A DNA stretch of 5,914 nt from Leptofilum sp050292445 (GTDB lineage: Bacteria > Chloroflexota > Anaerolineae > Promineifilales > Promineifilaceae), in the NCBI GenBank assembly GCA_050292445.1, contig JBNKLQ010000333.1:1-5914 (forward strand). Reading direction: 5' to 3'. The first letter of the stretch is position 1. Every line of letters starts with the position of its first letter. Both the position numbers and the translations under genes were made by a program. Under the pieces are notes generated by a model. It was not told where the DNA came from. It did no database searches and saw nothing but the letters and a program-made list of their open reading frames with translations. Positions 5,745-5,914 of the stretch are shown here, piece after piece.

Positions 5745-5914
5745 TTAGGCACGCTGTTCTTTGTAAAAAGCGCGGATACGGTCAAAAATTTCAGTTTCTT
5801 CCTGGTTGTCGGGATTGTCCAGCACCTCCGCCACGGCTTCGGCGCTGCGGCGTTGGGCAGGCCAGTCTAGATGATGAGCAATTCTGAGGGCAAGGCGGGC
5901 GGCAAAAACGGCCG
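5745..5914 (-). CDS. C-terminal end of an unrecognised protein (5' part outside window)
   Basis: An open frame enters from the right edge and ends at TAA (5747-5745), giving 55 complete residues. They are mostly helical and amphipathic: AVFAARLALRIAHHLDW at the start, an acidic NPDNQEETEIFDRI, and the end AFYKEQRA. No motif identifies a family. It is taken as real because the frame is open, its composition is protein-like, it has the same strand as its neighbours, and a hairpin lies directly after its stop. It also carries a truncated copy of the ACGGCCGT palindrome at 5908, again read as Ala-Val. Confidence 0.65.
   Translation of the reverse strand, partial: AVFAARLALRIAHHLDWPAQRRSAEAVAEVLDNPDNQEETEIFDRIRAFYKEQRA

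Overview
The window holds four genes, all on the minus strand (transcribed right to left), two of them cut by the window edges. Base composition is balanced to moderately GC-rich. The gene types, the SH3-bearing membrane partner of an ECF sigma factor and a very frequent ACGGCCGT palindrome suggest an environmental bacterium, most likely Chloroflexota (Anaerolineae or a relative). This assignment is an inference; there is no rRNA or other marker to confirm it.

Layout in the direction of transcription: (1) 5914-5745, the last 55 residues of an unrecognised protein, followed by a 15-bp perfect hairpin (5740-5683). (2) 5744-5548, an intergenic stretch with that hairpin, a weak promoter candidate and a compact array of degenerate 7-bp repeats in two opposed blocks. 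(3) 5547-4966, an ECF-type RNA polymerase sigma factor of 193 aa. (4) 4976-1722, overlapping the sigma gene by 11 bp, a 1084-aa single-pass membrane protein with a short cytoplasmic N-terminus and a very large extracytoplasmic part holding two SH3-like domains, a coiled coil, a CARDB-like beta domain and three copies of an unnamed ~140-aa domain. It is the probable membrane regulator (anti-sigma factor) of the sigma factor. (5) 1721-1587, a 135-bp spacer with a second 15-bp perfect hairpin, a promoter-like sequence and a hairpin that covers the ribosome binding site of the next gene. (6) 1586 to the left edge, 528 codons of an aminoglycoside-phosphotransferase-like kinase domain fused to an M23 metallopeptidase domain, open at the edge. 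Known proteins of this architecture continue into a class III aminotransferase.

How they may work together: sigma factor and membrane protein form a translationally coupled regulatory pair. The outer SH3 and repeat domains would sense something at the cell surface, and the short inner segment would hold or release the sigma factor. The kinase-peptidase fusion downstream has its own promoter candidate and may be independent of the pair or reached by read-through.

The most unusual sequence-level signals are ten exact copies of the palindrome ACGGCCGT (plus an eleventh cut by the right edge), all inside coding sequence; a repeat cassette inserted in frame in the kinase domain; two hairpins of matching design; and a ribosome-site hairpin whose left arm overlaps the promoter that would drive the same gene.
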